Source: a bacterium (lineage in GTDB: Bacteria; Planctomycetota; UBA1135; UBA2386). From it: DNA of 64,000 nt. The stretch spans positions 248,001 to 312,000 of the forward strand of contig JAUILN010000013.1 of NCBI GenBank assembly GCA_030432695.1, given 5' to 3'. Both the position numbers and the translations under genes were made by a program. The notes beneath the pieces were generated by a model. That model was not told the DNA's origin and searched no databases. It was given only the letters and a program-made list of their open reading frames with translations. Positions within the stretch are counted from its first letter, which is position 1, and each line of letters starts with the position of its first letter. Below are positions 9,501 through 16,276 of this stretch, one piece after another.

Positions 9501-10580
9501 GTCGAGGTCGCCGCGCAGCGCGCTGCGCAGCTTGTGTGGATCGGAGCCGTGGCGCTCCGCCAGCGCCGCGCCGCCCCGGCCGGCGGTGCTCACCCGGGTG
9601 CTCGGCGGCGGCGGGTCGATCTCGCGGATCTGCCGCAGCACCGCGTCGTAGCCGTTCTGCAGGCTGTCCTTGAGCTCGAACGGCTTGCTGCCGCTGAGCA
9701 GCTCGTAGAGCAACACGCCCAGCGAGTACACGTCGGCGCGGGTGTCGACGTCGAGACCGCTCATCTCGGCCTGCTCGGGCGCCATGTACTCCGGCGTGCC
9801 GACCAGCTGGCGGAACTCGGTGAAGAGGGTCTTCTCGGTGAGCCGGTGGTCGGTCGCCTTGGCGATGCCGAAGTCGATCACCTTCGGCACCGGCACGCCG
9901 TCGTGCAGCGTCACCAGCACGTTCGACGGCTTGATGTCGCGGTGGATGATGCCCTTCTGGTGGGCGTGCTGGATCGCCGCACAGACGTCGAGGAACAGCG
10001 CGATGCGGCGCCGGGTGTCGAGCTTCGCGGTGTCGCAGTACTCGGTGAACTGCACCCCGCGCACCAGCTCCATCACGAAGTAGGGCCGACCGGTCACCGT
10101 CGCGCCGGCGTCGTAGACCCGCGCGATGTTGTGGTGGTCCATCAGCGCGAGCGCCTGCTGCTCGGCCTCGAACCGGGCGATCACCTGGCGGGTGTCCATG
10201 CCCGCCTTGAGGATCTTGAAGGCGACCTTGCGCCGCACCGGCCGCAGCTGCTCGGCCATGTAGACGGTGCCGAAGCCGCCCTCGCCGATCTCCTGGAGGA
10301 TCTTGTAGCGGTCGATCACAGCACCAGGCGAGGCCAGCAGGGGTTCGCTGGAGGCGGGCGTGCGAGGCTGGGTGGGAGGAAAGGGATCCGGGTCTGGCTC
10401 GTCGGCCGGGTCTGGCTCGGACGCCTCGTCGTGGGCCGCGAGCAGGGCTCGGACCTCGTCGAGCAACGCGCCGCCTTCGCCCGTACCCGCCAGGAACGCC
10501 GCGCGCTCCGCCGGTGGACGCTGCAGCGCCTCGTGGAACAGCTGCTTGGCACGCTCCCAGGCTGCGGGGCTCAAGCTCAC
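6540..10580 (-). CDS. Ser/Thr protein kinase with transmembrane segment and WD40 domain
   Basis: A 1346-residue kinase. Residues 1-60 are a helical leader (WERAKQLFHEALQRPPAERAAFL) typical of planctomycete kinases paired with ECF sigma factors. The kinase domain follows: glycine loop GEGGFGTV (99-106), Lys122, HRDIKPSN (213-220), DFG (236-238) and APEQ, all intact. A hydrophobic segment lies at about 413-434 and a coiled-coil at about 436-490 (rich in EAR/EAE). Then come WD40-like repeats (about 530-1240) and a helical C-terminus (RGYRNADSL..PELAPLRGRPDFEAVL). The GTG start at 10580 overlaps the sigma factor stop as GTGA, implying translational coupling. Family knowledge suggests a membrane kinase that phosphorylates cytoplasmic targets, possibly the partner sigma factor; the latter is inference. 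Confidence 0.88.
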   Translation of the reverse strand: MSLSPAAWERAKQLFHEALQRPPAERAAFLAGTGEGGALLDEVRALLAAHDEASEPDPADEPDPDPFPPTQPRTPASSEPLLASPGAVIDRYKILQEIGEGGFGTVYMAEQLRPVRRKVAFKILKAGMDTRQVIARFEAEQQALALMDHHNIARVYDAGATVTGRPYFVMELVRGVQFTEYCDTAKLDTRRRIALFLDVCAAIQHAHQKGIIHRDIKPSNVLVTLHDGVPVPKVIDFGIAKATDHRLTEKTLFTEFRQLVGTPEYMAPEQAEMSGLDVDTRADVYSLGVLLYELLSGSKPFELKDSLQNGYDAVLRQIREIDPPPPSTRVSTAGRGGAALAERHGSDPHKLRSALRGDLDHVVMKALAKDRNRRYETVNGLAADLRRYLADEPVSAGPPTLGYRLGKLARRHRTVATVALAVLVSLVLGLGLALWQAEEAHAQAQRANHRSKEASEARALAERREAEVRNLLDRAQLAETEARDALAAEQQARREAVGLRLSAQAIALADEDPDTALRLAIEGAQRAPGDDANNALYTALQRHHLLDTLHGHDAASRKLTVAANGRYAVSADDSQLTIVWDLQERRALHRFEDHDEEITAVGFLEEETLCWSASLDGTLRCRALADGTDRGTWSIGDGIHWARSVETDDAVCLWTRDGRLLVGRPADDAAPQELLRVGKPRRSAEVAGRRIVLLDERSRLHVVDVDRAKLPRVLALDDRDPPDYYNVRLWYEQSVEVDASGRTALVRTRAGDLYLVDLEGPSIRRRIVGPDARPGFTAGQALAPSGRWVFALRRSIPGSDMLAEIVDADTGGSMHRLGTTRDFDIRGPAWFAHDSNLLVTTNGTRLALWDVGSGAQVGTLGNDPHGHHALRFVPGGDHFLTAGHSGGIDLWDPTPFETSRVLAERRRGDGGAELSRVSADGRLAIHQAPRSPDGPDAAPPRLLLDLHSDRALAEIAPDLPEQGEVAFSADGLLLFVSAGDGSGSRVLETASRRVLAEPSPPGEFWDVARFTPDGRNLIARTGQEYVAYDLDQQRELGRVPVTWQLPAALSPDGRQLVRTDGASGTVTVFDLARGAELQRIQHTALTFDAGYTPDGRYLCTVANDSGMRIHDAATFATLAICRVPTADYIELSFAPASDRVAVRCAAEILLFEVPSGRRLARWADPDVDYRSCAFAPDGESLTVLDARGRVVHYPLDPLAYARSRIDEPLTAALMERYDLGTPAERAARAEEQRAELASMRALLADALGLYRGNDLAGALRQLDRGAALRKTRSNQFHVLRAVVLTRLAAEGASEGSARERALADAVAELQTLAARGYRNADSLANSPELAPLRGRPDFEAVLDAMR

Positions 10581-11137
10581 TCCGGGTCCTCTCCGGTGGT
10601 CTGCGGCGAGCTGTTCACCGCGCGGTGCAGGAACGCCTGCGCGATCTGCCAGTCGCGACGCACGGTGCGCGCGTGGATGCCGAGCACGTTGCCGGTCTCG
10701 GTGGCCGAGAGGCCGGCGTAGATCCGCAGCTTGGCGATCTCGGCGAGGCGCGGGTCGCGCTCGGCGAGCTGTTCGATCGCTTCGTCGAGCACCAGGATGT
10801 CGTGGGGTTCCTGGCGGGCGGCGAGTTCCAAGGGGTCGAGCGGCACGCGGACCCGGCCACCGCCGCGCTTGTCGCGACCCTTGCCGCGCGCGTGGTCGAT
10901 CAGGATGCGACGCATCGACTCGGCGGCGGCGGCGAGGAAGGCGCCCCGGTCGAGGGCGTCGCCGCCGCCGGGCGTCTGGCCGCCGAGCTTCAGCCAGGCC
11001 TCGTGGACCAGGGCGGTGGCTTGCAGGGTGTGGCCGGCACGCTCGTGCGCGAGCTGGTTCGCCGCGATGTCGCGGAGTCGCTCGTAGACCGCGGCGAACA
11101 GCTCGGCGCGGTCGCGGTCCATCGAGGCTGGATCCAT
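10577..11137 (-). CDS. ECF-type RNA polymerase sigma factor
   Basis: A 186-residue sigma-70 family factor of the short type common in Acidobacteria and Planctomycetota (the TIGR02999-like group). It has a region 2-like part (LFAAVYERLRDIAANQLAHERAGHTLQATALVHEAWLKL, long and helical) and a region 4-like part near the C-terminus (AEIAKLRIYAGLSATETGNVLGI, then ARTVRRDW, a helix-turn-helix). The ATG at 11137 gives the usual family length; ATGs at 11191 and 11257 would add an unlikely Pro-rich leader. Its stop overlaps the GTG start of the WD40 kinase by 4 nt, so both proteins should be made in similar amounts. No anti-sigma factor gene is adjacent; the kinase may take that role (inference). The divergent gene encodes a secreted lectin-like protein, a candidate target. 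Confidence 0.88.
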   Translation of the reverse strand: MDPASMDRDRAELFAAVYERLRDIAANQLAHERAGHTLQATALVHEAWLKLGGQTPGGGDALDRGAFLAAAAESMRRILIDHARGKGRDKRGGGRVRVPLDPLELAARQEPHDILVLDEAIEQLAERDPRLAEIAKLRIYAGLSATETGNVLGIHARTVRRDWQIAQAFLHRAVNSSPQTTGEDPE

Positions 11138-11365
11138 CGGGAAGCGAGGGGCAGGCGGGAGGGATCGCGGCGGCGGATCGGACGGGACCATCGGTTGGGG
11201 GAAGGCGATGGCGAACCGTTTCCGCGGACAGGATTTGCCGGTCGTCAGGACCGGCAAGGAATCTGCTCGGGATCATCGCAAAACCGTCCACTTCCGGCAG
11301 CGCCTGTCGCGACCCGGCTCCGAACGCGGGAGTCCTCGAACCCCGCAGCCACGGAGAACCACGAC

Positions 11366-12349
11366 ATGATCGCCAGCCAGACCCGCCGCGCGCTCCGCGC
11401 CGTCACCCTGCCCGTCACTTCCCTCGCGCTGCTGCTCGCCGCGGCCGCGCCGGCCATCGCCCAGGGCCCCGACCGGACCCAGGGCCCGGCCGGCAGCAGC
11501 GCCGGAACCGCGTACGACCTGCGCGCGCCGGTCGGCCAGCGCATCGGCCGGATCGAGATCTACTCCGGCGCCTTCGTCGACGGCTTCCGCCTGCTCTACC
11601 GCGACCGCCGCGGTTCGCCGAACGGGCCGACCGCCTGGGTCGGCAACAACAGCGGTTCGCTGCAGACCCTGAACCTGGACTGGGGCGACTACCTGCGCCG
11701 GGTCGACGTGTGGACCTCGTCGGGATTCATCAACCAGGTGCGGTTCGTGACCCAGAACGGCGTCGACGTGACCTACGGCGCGCCGCGCGCCAGCGAGGTC
11801 CGCACCAACTTCCGGCCGAGCGGTGCCAACGACGAGGTCGTCGGCCTGTTCGGTCATGCCGGCGCCTTGGTCACGGGACTCGGCGTGGTGCGCCGCGACG
11901 TGCTGGCGAGCACCCGCTCGAGCGCGGTGAACTTCAACTGCACGACTTCGAACGGTCTGACCGTGCAGCTGTCCGCCGCCGTCACGCCGCAGCCGTTCGT
12001 GCCCGGCAACACCCCGGTCCTGCAGTTCACCACCAACTACCGGTACTTCCGTGAGCCGCACTACATGATCTACGGGCTGTCGGACACCGACTTCAACGGC
12101 CAGCCGCTGCCGCTGGATCTCAGCGCCCTCGGTGCCGGTGGCTGCACGCTGAACTGCTCGCTCGACGCACTGGTGCCGCTGCCGGCTCCGGACTTCTTCG
12201 GGCGCATCGACCATCCCGTGGCGCTGCCGAACGATCCGAATTCGATCGGCCGCGAGATCCACTTCCAGGGCCTGGTGCTGGAGCCGGCCGCGAACGCCGC
12301 GGGCCTGGTGACCAGTTCGATGACCTCGGCGCGGATTGGCGGCTACTGA
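11366..12349 (+). CDS. secreted jacalin-like lectin-domain protein
   Basis: A 327-residue secreted protein. The signal peptide (VTLPVTSLALLLAAAAPAIAQ) is followed at about residues 48-135 by a jacalin-like lectin fold: GRIEIYSGAFVDGFRLLY, then LNLDWGDYLRRVDVW and FINQVRFVTQNG, the beta-prism strands with repeated G....R..... pattern. The C-terminal half contains GAGGCTLNCSLDALVPLPAP and ALPNDPNSIGREIHFQGLV, resembling the C-terminal beta-rich tail of other secreted proteins here. The start is supported by GGAG at 11353-11356, 9 nt before the ATG. It lies 228 nt from the divergent sigma factor. Jacalin-like domains bind glycans, so glycan or cell-surface binding is likely; the ligand is unknown. 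Its end overlaps the convergent SemiSWEET gene by 7 nt. Confidence 0.8.
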   Translation: MIASQTRRALRAVTLPVTSLALLLAAAAPAIAQGPDRTQGPAGSSAGTAYDLRAPVGQRIGRIEIYSGAFVDGFRLLYRDRRGSPNGPTAWVGNNSGSLQTLNLDWGDYLRRVDVWTSSGFINQVRFVTQNGVDVTYGAPRASEVRTNFRPSGANDEVVGLFGHAGALVTGLGVVRRDVLASTRSSAVNFNCTTSNGLTVQLSAAVTPQPFVPGNTPVLQFTTNYRYFREPHYMIYGLSDTDFNGQPLPLDLSALGAGGCTLNCSLDALVPLPAPDFFGRIDHPVALPNDPNSIGREIHFQGLVLEPAANAAGLVTSSMTSARIGGY

Positions 12350-12639
12350 CTCGGCTCGACCGGCCGGGCGGCCGCACGGTCGACCCCCGACCAGACGTTG
12401 CGCACCTTCACCGCCAGCACCGCGCCGGCCAGCACCGAGGTGACGGCATTGGCCCAGAACACCGACGCGCTATCGATCCACGCGCCGTAGACCAGCCAGC
12501 ACAGGACCCCGGCCTCGAACAGCACCCAGGTCAGCAGCGACAGGCTCCGCGTGTCGCCGGTGCGGAGCGTGCGCGCGGCCTGGGGCAGGAAGGCGGAGGT
12601 CGTCAGGACTGCGGCGACCGCGCCGAGGGTCTCGTGCAT
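12343..12639 (-). CDS. SemiSWEET family sugar transporter
   Basis: A 98-residue membrane protein with three hydrophobic helices and the PQ-loop/MtN3 pattern: TLGAVAAVLTTSAFLPQAART, a STGDTRSLSLLTW-type middle (TGDTRSLSLLTWVLFEAGVL) and a third helix SVFWANAVTSVLAGAVLAVKV. The PQ dipeptide of helix 1 and the Asn of helix 3 (WAN) match the substrate-gating residues known in SemiSWEETs. These proteins act as homodimers that let sugars cross the inner membrane. The ATG at 12639 gives the usual length of about 90-100 residues; an upstream start would add an Arg-rich leader. The substrate cannot be told. The 3' end overlaps the convergent lectin gene by 7 nt. Confidence 0.85.
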   Translation of the reverse strand: MHETLGAVAAVLTTSAFLPQAARTLRTGDTRSLSLLTWVLFEAGVLCWLVYGAWIDSASVFWANAVTSVLAGAVLAVKVRNVWSGVDRAAARPVEPSQ

Positions 12640-12671
12640 GGCGCGCATGCGAGCCGGTCGGCGACTCGAAC

Positions 12672-14969
12672 TCAACGCCCGTGCGTGGTCGACAGGATGT
12701 TCGAGAGCTGGAACGGGCCCCAGCCGCAGGTCGCCGGCAGGTTCGGCTCGTAGGTCAGGAACTGCCAGCGGACCGGCACTCCGATCGCCGCGGGATCACA
12801 GGTGACCGGGACGCTGATGAACGCGGTGCCGTTGCCGTTGAACAGCGGGATGTAGACCGTGAAGGTCGGCAGCAGCAGCCGGCAGGCCTGGCATTGGAAC
12901 TCGGGCGGGCTCGGCGCGCGGGTCGCATCGACCGACAACAGGCCGTAGGCCGGCAACAGCGGCGCGTTGCGCAGGTCGAGACCCCACTCGCGGTTGCCGA
13001 GCGCCATCGGGCCGTGGGCCGACAGGATACCGCCGACGCCGCAGCCGCCACCCAGGTCCTGGATCGGTCCGCCGCCTCCGAACGCCTCGAAGCGCCAGCC
13101 GAGGATGTTGCGGTTGCGGCTGACGATGTTGTGGTTCTCCTCGACGAACATCCCCGGATAGCGGTCCGATCTCACGCGGCCCCCGGCGGCGTACATGCTG
13201 CACGCGTTGACGCGGCCGGTGTCCTGGTCGTAGGTGGTGCTCGCCAGCCACTTCACGCCGCAGGTCGAGTCGAAATCGCGCGCCACGTTGACGCCCTCGC
13301 ACTGGCGTGAGCCCGACGCTCCCACGAGGTCGTTCCAGACCGTCCCGTACATCCCTGAACCGAAGTAGGTCACCGCGGGGCGGTCGCTCTGGACGATGTC
13401 GTCGTCGACCCGGAACACGTTGCCGGCGCCGGCACCGGAGACCCCGTAGTGGCAGCCCAGGATGTCGCTGTCGCGGAGACTGCCGGAGCTGTCCGGACCC
13501 ACGAAGACGACCAGCGCGTCTTCGCCGTTGCCGTCGACGTCCGGGTCCGAGTAGTCACCGGGAGTGATCGTCGCGGCGCTCGTTCCGAGATCGACGTCGA
13601 GCCGCTGCACGTACAGGGCCTGGCTGCCCTGGGGGCCGAATCCGCCGTCGCCGACCACGAGGAACTTGCCCCATGTTCCGCCGGACTTGCAGATCGCGAT
13701 GTTGCGCAGGCCGCCGGATCCAGCCACCGGGACGAACCGCTGCGATGCGCCGTTGCCGGGGCCGACCCGTGCGGCGACGTAGCCGAGGCGACCGGTGCCG
13801 ACCTCGCGTGCCGACCAGACCACCACCGCCGAGGGTGCCGTCCGTTGGAAACCGTCGGGCCAGGCGACGCCGACGTCGATCCTGCCGGGCTGGTCGGCCA
13901 CGCCCTGAGCCAGCACCTGGTCGCCGGTGACCGTTCCCGAGTTGGCGTCGTAGGTCGCCATCCGGACCTGCGGATTGTTGCCGTTCGAACTCGAGCGGTA
14001 GGCCACGTAGGCGCGCGTGTTGTTGCCGTCGGCCCAGCTCGCCGCGGCCGGCATCTGCTGCCAGTCGGCACCGATCGCGATCGGCAGGACCTGGCGCCGC
14101 GAGCCATTGTCGGCATCGACGCGGACCGCCCAGACGTCGCCCTGGGCCTGCGAGATGCGCGACTCGAACACCACGAGGTACTCGCGCGCGGTCGGCAGGG
14201 CCGCGACGTCGGCCTCGAAGTCGGCATTGGAGAAGCCGACGTCGTTGCCGCCACCGATCAGCGGGTCGATCAGCACCGGCCAGGTGGCGGTGTCGACGAA
14301 GCCAGCCGGCAGCAGCATGTCGAAGCCGCCGTCGCGCGCCTGCAGCGAGCCCTGGCAGCGCTTGCCGCTGGCATCGATGCCGGTCACCGCACCGATGTGC
14401 AGGACCTCCCGGCCGTCGGGGTCGAGCAGCGACAGGGTGTTCGGATCCGCTGCGGGAGCGAGGCTCAGGTCGGAGCGGGTGGCGACGCCGACCCGCAGCG
14501 CACCGGTGCCCGCGATCGGCCGGGGCAGGAGGACGCTCAGTTCGAGGCCGTCGGCGCGGGTCTGGTAGCGTTCCTCGATGGCGCCGAGGCGGGTGGTCGC
14601 GTGGAAGTAGGTGACGCTGTCGGAGTCGTGGGCGCGACGCGGCGTGCTCGCGCGTTCCCAGGCCGTCGCCTCGCCGCGACCGATGGACCGGACGGCCATC
14701 CGCAGGGGCCAGGTCCGCGGCGCGTCCGGCCCCAGGATCGGTGTCTGGATCACGCCGTCGCTCCCGAACTCCACCCGGTAGTGCGCACCGCGGCCGAACA
14801 GGCCGTCGGGGGTCGTGCCGACTCCGGCGAGGCCGCCGGAGACATCGGATCGCTGGATCGGGGGCGACGCGGTCGTCCCGGGCTCCTGAGCCGGGAGGGC
14901 GGCGAGGCTCAGGAAGGCGGCGAGTCCGTGGAAGGCGGAGCGGGCGACTGGGAGCGGTGATCGGAGCAT
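12672..14969 (-). CDS. large secreted protein, N-terminal module plus propeller-like middle
   Basis: A 765-residue secreted protein with a signal peptide (FHGLAAFLSLAALPAQ). The N-terminal 250 residues contain LGPDAPRTWPLR, EERYQTRADGLELSVLLPRP and WPVLIDPLIG. Matching blocks occur in the 764-residue protein at 26594-28888 (LGADAPRHLPW, LERYEVRPEGIEQTFVL, YPVTIDPL), so the two are paralogues. The middle part has repeated strands such as REYLVVFESR, RAYVAYRSSS and APSAVVVWSA, resembling beta-propeller blades. A Cys-rich tail follows (GGGCGVGG, QCQACRLLLP, TCGWGPFQL). I do not recognise an enzyme. It is divergent from the secreted protein at 15168 across 198 nt. Probably an extracellular structural or binding protein. 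Confidence 0.75.
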   Translation of the reverse strand: MLRSPLPVARSAFHGLAAFLSLAALPAQEPGTTASPPIQRSDVSGGLAGVGTTPDGLFGRGAHYRVEFGSDGVIQTPILGPDAPRTWPLRMAVRSIGRGEATAWERASTPRRAHDSDSVTYFHATTRLGAIEERYQTRADGLELSVLLPRPIAGTGALRVGVATRSDLSLAPAADPNTLSLLDPDGREVLHIGAVTGIDASGKRCQGSLQARDGGFDMLLPAGFVDTATWPVLIDPLIGGGNDVGFSNADFEADVAALPTAREYLVVFESRISQAQGDVWAVRVDADNGSRRQVLPIAIGADWQQMPAAASWADGNNTRAYVAYRSSSNGNNPQVRMATYDANSGTVTGDQVLAQGVADQPGRIDVGVAWPDGFQRTAPSAVVVWSAREVGTGRLGYVAARVGPGNGASQRFVPVAGSGGLRNIAICKSGGTWGKFLVVGDGGFGPQGSQALYVQRLDVDLGTSAATITPGDYSDPDVDGNGEDALVVFVGPDSSGSLRDSDILGCHYGVSGAGAGNVFRVDDDIVQSDRPAVTYFGSGMYGTVWNDLVGASGSRQCEGVNVARDFDSTCGVKWLASTTYDQDTGRVNACSMYAAGGRVRSDRYPGMFVEENHNIVSRNRNILGWRFEAFGGGGPIQDLGGGCGVGGILSAHGPMALGNREWGLDLRNAPLLPAYGLLSVDATRAPSPPEFQCQACRLLLPTFTVYIPLFNGNGTAFISVPVTCDPAAIGVPVRWQFLTYEPNLPATCGWGPFQLSNILSTTHGR

Positions 14970-15167
14970 GGTGTGGACCTGTCGGTGGGAGCCGGGCGCG
15001 GCGGTTTCGCGCGGCGCCTCGGAGCCGGGTCATGCGCCAAGCGCGCGGTGCCTCCGTCTGGAATTGTCAGAATAGGCAGGTGTCTTCCCGGTGCGGTCCC
15101 CCGGGACCCTCTGTCGGGCCCTACCATCGACGGGTCTTCGATGGGGCGTTCCCCGCCCTCGCATGTC

Positions 15168-16247
15168 ATGAACACCCGACTCTCGCTCGTTGCTCTCGCC
15201 ACCCTGTGCACCGCCTCGGTCACCCTCGCCCAGATCAGCCCCTACGTGGTGATGGCCGGAGACCAGCGCAACTTCCACGTGCTCCAAGGTGGGCAGGTGG
15301 TTCGTAGTTGGTCGGCGCCCGCCGGCACGGCGCAGTACCAGTACCCCGTCACCGTGACCGGCACGATCCGCACGATGGGCGCCAACCCCGGCGACGTCGG
15401 TGCCGAGTACGACTTCTCCGGCAACGAACTCGGAGCGCGCTACACGCACCCGGGCGTGGCGTCGCGCTGCTGGGACGGCACCACGGATGGCACCAGCAAC
15501 TACGCGATCGACACCGGCGGCATGGTGACCCGGTTCGACCGCGACTGGACCAACCCGGTGATCCTGTTCGACGCGGGTGGCATCGGTGCGCTGACCTACG
15601 ACCCCACGTCGGACTCGCTGTGGGTCTCGCAGTTCAGCGGCTCGATGGACGTGGTGAACTACTCGTTCACCGGCACCATGCTCGGCAGCTTCAGCACCGG
15701 CCACACCCAGAACATGGCGCTGGCGATGGACCACGCCGACGGCACCCTGTGGCTGCACGACCGCAACGCGCGGGGCACCTTCGAGCAGTGGACCACCGCC
15801 GGCGTGCTGGTCCAGCGGGTCGCGATCCCCGGGATGAGCACCGAGAACGCGCTCGGTGGCGAGATGCCGTTCCCCGGTTCCGCGACCTGCACCCTGCGCA
15901 ACGGCATGGGCACCAACCCGACCGACTACCGCTGCACCTCGCTGCCGATCGTCGGCGGCACCTGGACCAGCACCTTCAACACCGGCGCGAACACCACCAA
16001 CACGATCCTGTGGGCCAGCACCTCGCCGGGCACCCTCAACGGGATCCCCGGCATCACCCAGGGCGAGGTCCTGATCTCGTTCCCCAACCTGCTGTTCAGC
16101 CTGGTGGGCACCGGCGACATCTCGCTGCCGGTGCCGCAGCTGCCGGCGCTGTTCGGCTTCACGCTGAGCACGCAGGGTGCGCGGGTGGAGTCGGTCGGGA
16201 CGCCGATCGTGCTGCTGAACGCGTTGGATGTGAGCTTCGGGTTCTGA
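15168..16247 (+). CDS. secreted protein of unknown function with beta-propeller-like strands
   Basis: A 359-residue secreted protein. The signal peptide is RLSLVALATLCTASVTLAQ. The body holds repeated strand patterns such as NYAIDTGGMVTRFDRDW, IGALTYDPTSDSLWVSQF and MALAMDHADGTLWLHDR, which look like blades of a six- or seven-bladed propeller (SMP-30/NHL-like). The C-terminal end (GDISLPVPQLPALFGFTLS, then VESVGTPIVLLNALDVSFGF) resembles the PLP..L.G..... tail of the other secreted proteins here. The ATG at 15168 is the one that starts the signal peptide. The leader contains a 7-bp stem hairpin (15124-15130 with 15138-15144). No catalytic residue assigned. Confidence 0.7.
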   Translation: MNTRLSLVALATLCTASVTLAQISPYVVMAGDQRNFHVLQGGQVVRSWSAPAGTAQYQYPVTVTGTIRTMGANPGDVGAEYDFSGNELGARYTHPGVASRCWDGTTDGTSNYAIDTGGMVTRFDRDWTNPVILFDAGGIGALTYDPTSDSLWVSQFSGSMDVVNYSFTGTMLGSFSTGHTQNMALAMDHADGTLWLHDRNARGTFEQWTTAGVLVQRVAIPGMSTENALGGEMPFPGSATCTLRNGMGTNPTDYRCTSLPIVGGTWTSTFNTGANTTNTILWASTSPGTLNGIPGITQGEVLISFPNLLFSLVGTGDISLPVPQLPALFGFTLSTQGARVESVGTPIVLLNALDVSFGF

Positions 16248-16276
16248 CGCCCCGTAGCGCCGTCCCTCGGGTCCGG

